From a bacterium (GTDB taxonomy: Bacteria; DYJV01; JALVYZ01): 9,372 nt of DNA. The translations under genes were made by a program, and so were the position numbers. Shown piece by piece: positions 6,953 through 9,372 of the stretch. The notes under the pieces were generated by a model. It had not been told where the DNA came from. It saw nothing but the letters and a program-made list of their open reading frames with translations, and ran no database searches. The stretch lies in the NCBI GenBank assembly GCA_027037705.1, contig JALVYZ010000280.1, forward strand, positions 1 through 9,372, given 5' to 3'. How positions within the stretch are numbered: position 1 is the stretch's first letter; every line of letters begins with the position of its first letter.

Positions 6953-9372
6953 ATGGATAAGAGTTATAATCCTGAGAAAATTGAAAAAAAATGGCAGGAA
7001 AAATGGGAAAAATCAAAATTATTTAAAGTTGAAATAGATAAAAACAAAGAAAAATATTATCTCCTTGAGATGTTCCCTTATCCTTCAGGAAGAATTCATA
7101 TGGGACATGTTAGAAATTATACAATTGGAGATGTTGTAGCAAGATTTAAAAGAATGAAAGGGAAAAATGTTCTTCATCCAATGGGGTGGGATGCATTTGG
7201 ATTACCTGCTGAAAATGCAGCTATTCAGAATAATTCACATCCAGCTCAATGGACTTATTCTAATATTGCATATATGAAAGACCAGCTTAAAAAACTGGGT
7301 TTTAGCTATGATTGGGATAGAGAATTTGCAACTTGTGACCCAGAATATTACAAGTGGGAGCAGCTAATTTTTATTAAAATGTTTGAAAAAGGTTTAGCAT
7401 ACAGATCTACTGGGAATGTAAATTGGTGCCCAGACTGTTCAACAGTACTTGCAAACGAACAGGTTGAAGATGGATGCTGCTGGAGATGTGGTGCTGAAGT
7501 TGAAATTAAAGAGTTGAATCAATGGTATTTTAAAATTACAGATTATGCTGAAGAACTTTTAGAATGGACTTATAAATTAAAAGGTTGGCCTGAAAAGGTA
7601 TTGATCATGCAAAGAAATTGGATTGGGAAAAGTTATGGAAGTGAGATAATTTTTAAAGTTAAAGATAAGGATATTGATATTAAAGTTTTTACTACTCGTC
7701 CAGATACTCTTTATGGGGCAACATTTATGAGTATTGCTCCTGAACATCCTCTCGTAGATCAACTTGTAGTTGAAAATAGAGATGAAGTTATGAAAATTGT
7801 TAATGAAATGAAAAAAGAGGATAAAATCAAGAGAACTTCTGATGATTATGAAAAAAAAGGTGTTTTTACAGGTTCTTATTGTATTAATCCAGTAACTGGC
7901 TGGGAAATTCCTGTATATGTAGCTAATTTTGTTTTAATGGATTATGGAACAGGTGCTGTAATGGCAGTGCCTGCACATGACCAGAGAGATTTTGAATTTG
8001 CAAAAAAATATAATTTAAAAATTGTTCCAGTTATAAAACCCTATGATGAGTCAATAGATATTTATAATTTAACAGAAGCTTATGAAGGACCAGGCACTTT
8101 AATAAATTCAGATATTTTTAATGGAATAGATAATGAAAAAGCAAAAGATGCTATTACTGAGTATTTAGCAAAAAAAGGATTAGCTAAAAAAACAGTAAAT
8201 TACAGATTAAAAGACTGGGGAATTTCCCGTCAGAGATATTGGGGAGCTCCAATTCCTGTAATTTATTGTGAAAAATGTGGGATCGTTCCTGAGAAAGAGG
8301 AAAATCTTCCAGTTGTTCTCCCAAAAGATGTTAAATTTTCTTCTTCTTCAGATGTTTTGAAACAGCTTGAAGATTTTGTAAAAACTACATGTCCAAAATG
8401 TGGTTCTCCTGCAAAAAGAGAAACAGATACAATGGATACATTTGTAGAATCTTCGTGGTATTTTTTTAGATTTGCAGATCCAAAATGTGATTATGCCCCA
8501 TTTGATAAAGAAAAGGTAGAATATTGGTGTCCAGTTGATCAATATATTGGAGGAATAGAACATGCTGTTCTACATTTGCTTTATGCAAGGTTTTATACAA
8601 AAGTTTTAAGAGATTTAGGATATTGCAATATTGATGAACCTTTTATAAATCTTTTAACCCAAGGAATGGTCTGTAAAGAAACAGTACAATGTCCTGAGCA
8701 TGGATGGTTATTTCCTGATGAAGTTGAAAATGGAAAATGCAAAAAATGTGGTAAAGATGTAATAATTGGTAGAAGTGAGAAAATGTCAAAGAGCAAAAAA
8801 AATGTTATTGATCCTGAAAATATAATTAAAAAATATGGAGCTGATACTGCAAGACTTTTTATTTTATTTGCAGCTCCTCCAGATAAAAATTTAGACTGGT
8901 CAGAGCAAGGTGTTGATGGTTGTTATAGATTTTTAAATAGAATATGGAATCTATGTTATAAGATTTTTCCTTATATAAAAGATGTTGAGAAATATGATTA
9001 TAATAAAGATGGAGAAGTTGATGGTGAACTTAAGAATTTAAGAAGAAAACTTCATGAAACAATAAAAAAAGTTAATGAAGATATTGAAAGAAGATTTCAT
9101 TTTAATACTGCAATTGCAGCAATTATGGAATTTTTAAATTACATAAATCAAGTTAATATCGATGAAAATAGTGAAATTTCAAAAAAAGTGTTTAGAGAAG
9201 TATTTGAAAATTTAATAATTATTTTAAGTCCATTTACTCCACATTTTGCAGAAGAATTATGGGCTCAATTAACAGGAAAAGAAGATGATTTTCTTTTAAA
9301 TAAAGAATTCCCTAAATGGGATGAAAGTGCTTTAAAAGTAGAGGAAACATTAGTAGTTGTTCAGATTAATGG
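6953..9372 (+). CDS. leuS: Leucyl-tRNA synthetase (3' end beyond window)
   Basis: At least 806 codons are open to the window edge; bacterial LeuRS is about 800-870, so only a short tail is missing. It charges tRNA-Leu with leucine in the cytoplasm. HMGH (49-52) is the class I HIGH motif and KMSKS lies at 610-614. The CP1 editing domain has TTRPDT at 247-252 and the editing aspartate D343 in VPAHDQRDF, so proofreading looks intact. Cysteine clusters C159/C162 with C176/C179, and C439/C442 with C480/C483, look like zinc ribbons. A further cluster C580, H583, C596, C599 sits just before KMSKS, in place of the larger leucine-specific insert of E. coli. The anticodon-binding region begins near 660. 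It follows the helicase by 11 bp. No T-box leader precedes it. Confidence 0.97.
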   Translation, partial: MDKSYNPEKIEKKWQEKWEKSKLFKVEIDKNKEKYYLLEMFPYPSGRIHMGHVRNYTIGDVVARFKRMKGKNVLHPMGWDAFGLPAENAAIQNNSHPAQWTYSNIAYMKDQLKKLGFSYDWDREFATCDPEYYKWEQLIFIKMFEKGLAYRSTGNVNWCPDCSTVLANEQVEDGCCWRCGAEVEIKELNQWYFKITDYAEELLEWTYKLKGWPEKVLIMQRNWIGKSYGSEIIFKVKDKDIDIKVFTTRPDTLYGATFMSIAPEHPLVDQLVVENRDEVMKIVNEMKKEDKIKRTSDDYEKKGVFTGSYCINPVTGWEIPVYVANFVLMDYGTGAVMAVPAHDQRDFEFAKKYNLKIVPVIKPYDESIDIYNLTEAYEGPGTLINSDIFNGIDNEKAKDAITEYLAKKGLAKKTVNYRLKDWGISRQRYWGAPIPVIYCEKCGIVPEKEENLPVVLPKDVKFSSSSDVLKQLEDFVKTTCPKCGSPAKRETDTMDTFVESSWYFFRFADPKCDYAPFDKEKVEYWCPVDQYIGGIEHAVLHLLYARFYTKVLRDLGYCNIDEPFINLLTQGMVCKETVQCPEHGWLFPDEVENGKCKKCGKDVIIGRSEKMSKSKKNVIDPENIIKKYGADTARLFILFAAPPDKNLDWSEQGVDGCYRFLNRIWNLCYKIFPYIKDVEKYDYNKDGEVDGELKNLRRKLHETIKKVNEDIERRFHFNTAIAAIMEFLNYINQVNIDENSEISKKVFREVFENLIIILSPFTPHFAEELWAQLTGKEDDFLLNKEFPKWDESALKVEETLVVVQIN

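Noticed and set aside
7577-8796. Three short minus-strand open frames within leuS (7577-7762, 8348-8563, 8593-8796)
   Set aside because: All lie opposite conserved LeuRS motifs and have no supporting start signals.

Overview
This window is very AT-rich bacterial chromosome. It encodes a flagellar protein, a cobalamin riboswitch and ordinary housekeeping enzymes, which points to a motile bacterium that handles vitamin B12. The LeuRS resembles those of Desulfobacterota/Deferribacterota-type bacteria, including a small Cys/His cluster just before KMSKS. That lineage guess is tentative. I see no mobile element, CRISPR array, tRNA or rRNA.

Layout. (1) 1-66, minus strand: the first 22 codons of an unidentified gene. 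It is preceded by a long structured leader (about 73-386) holding a cobalamin riboswitch, an intrinsic terminator and a hairpin that buries the Shine-Dalgarno. (2) 463-874, plus: a textbook sigma-28 (FliA) promoter driving a lone flaG. (3) 854-1771, minus: a response-regulator receiver joined to an RsbW-like ATPase domain, meeting flaG tail to tail with a 21-bp overlap. (4) 1771-9372, plus: a strong extended -10 promoter followed by rnr (RNase R), a SWIM/SNF2 helicase and leuS (cut by the window edge). The three genes are packed as an operon: the rnr stop overlaps the helicase start by 14 bp, and leuS starts 11 bp after the helicase stop.

How the parts fit. The flaG promoter and the receiver/anti-sigma-like protein suggest a motility or signalling pair, but nothing here shows that they interact. 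The rnr-helicase-leuS operon groups RNA degradation, a nucleic-acid translocase and tRNA charging, probably as co-expressed housekeeping genes.

The most notable signal is the expression platform of the B12 riboswitch. One 16-nt segment (186-201, read on the minus strand) can pair with three alternatives: an upstream arm, the terminator hairpin (as antiterminator), and a second segment at 89-104 that would open the Shine-Dalgarno hairpin. This looks like one RNA switch acting first on transcription and then on translation.
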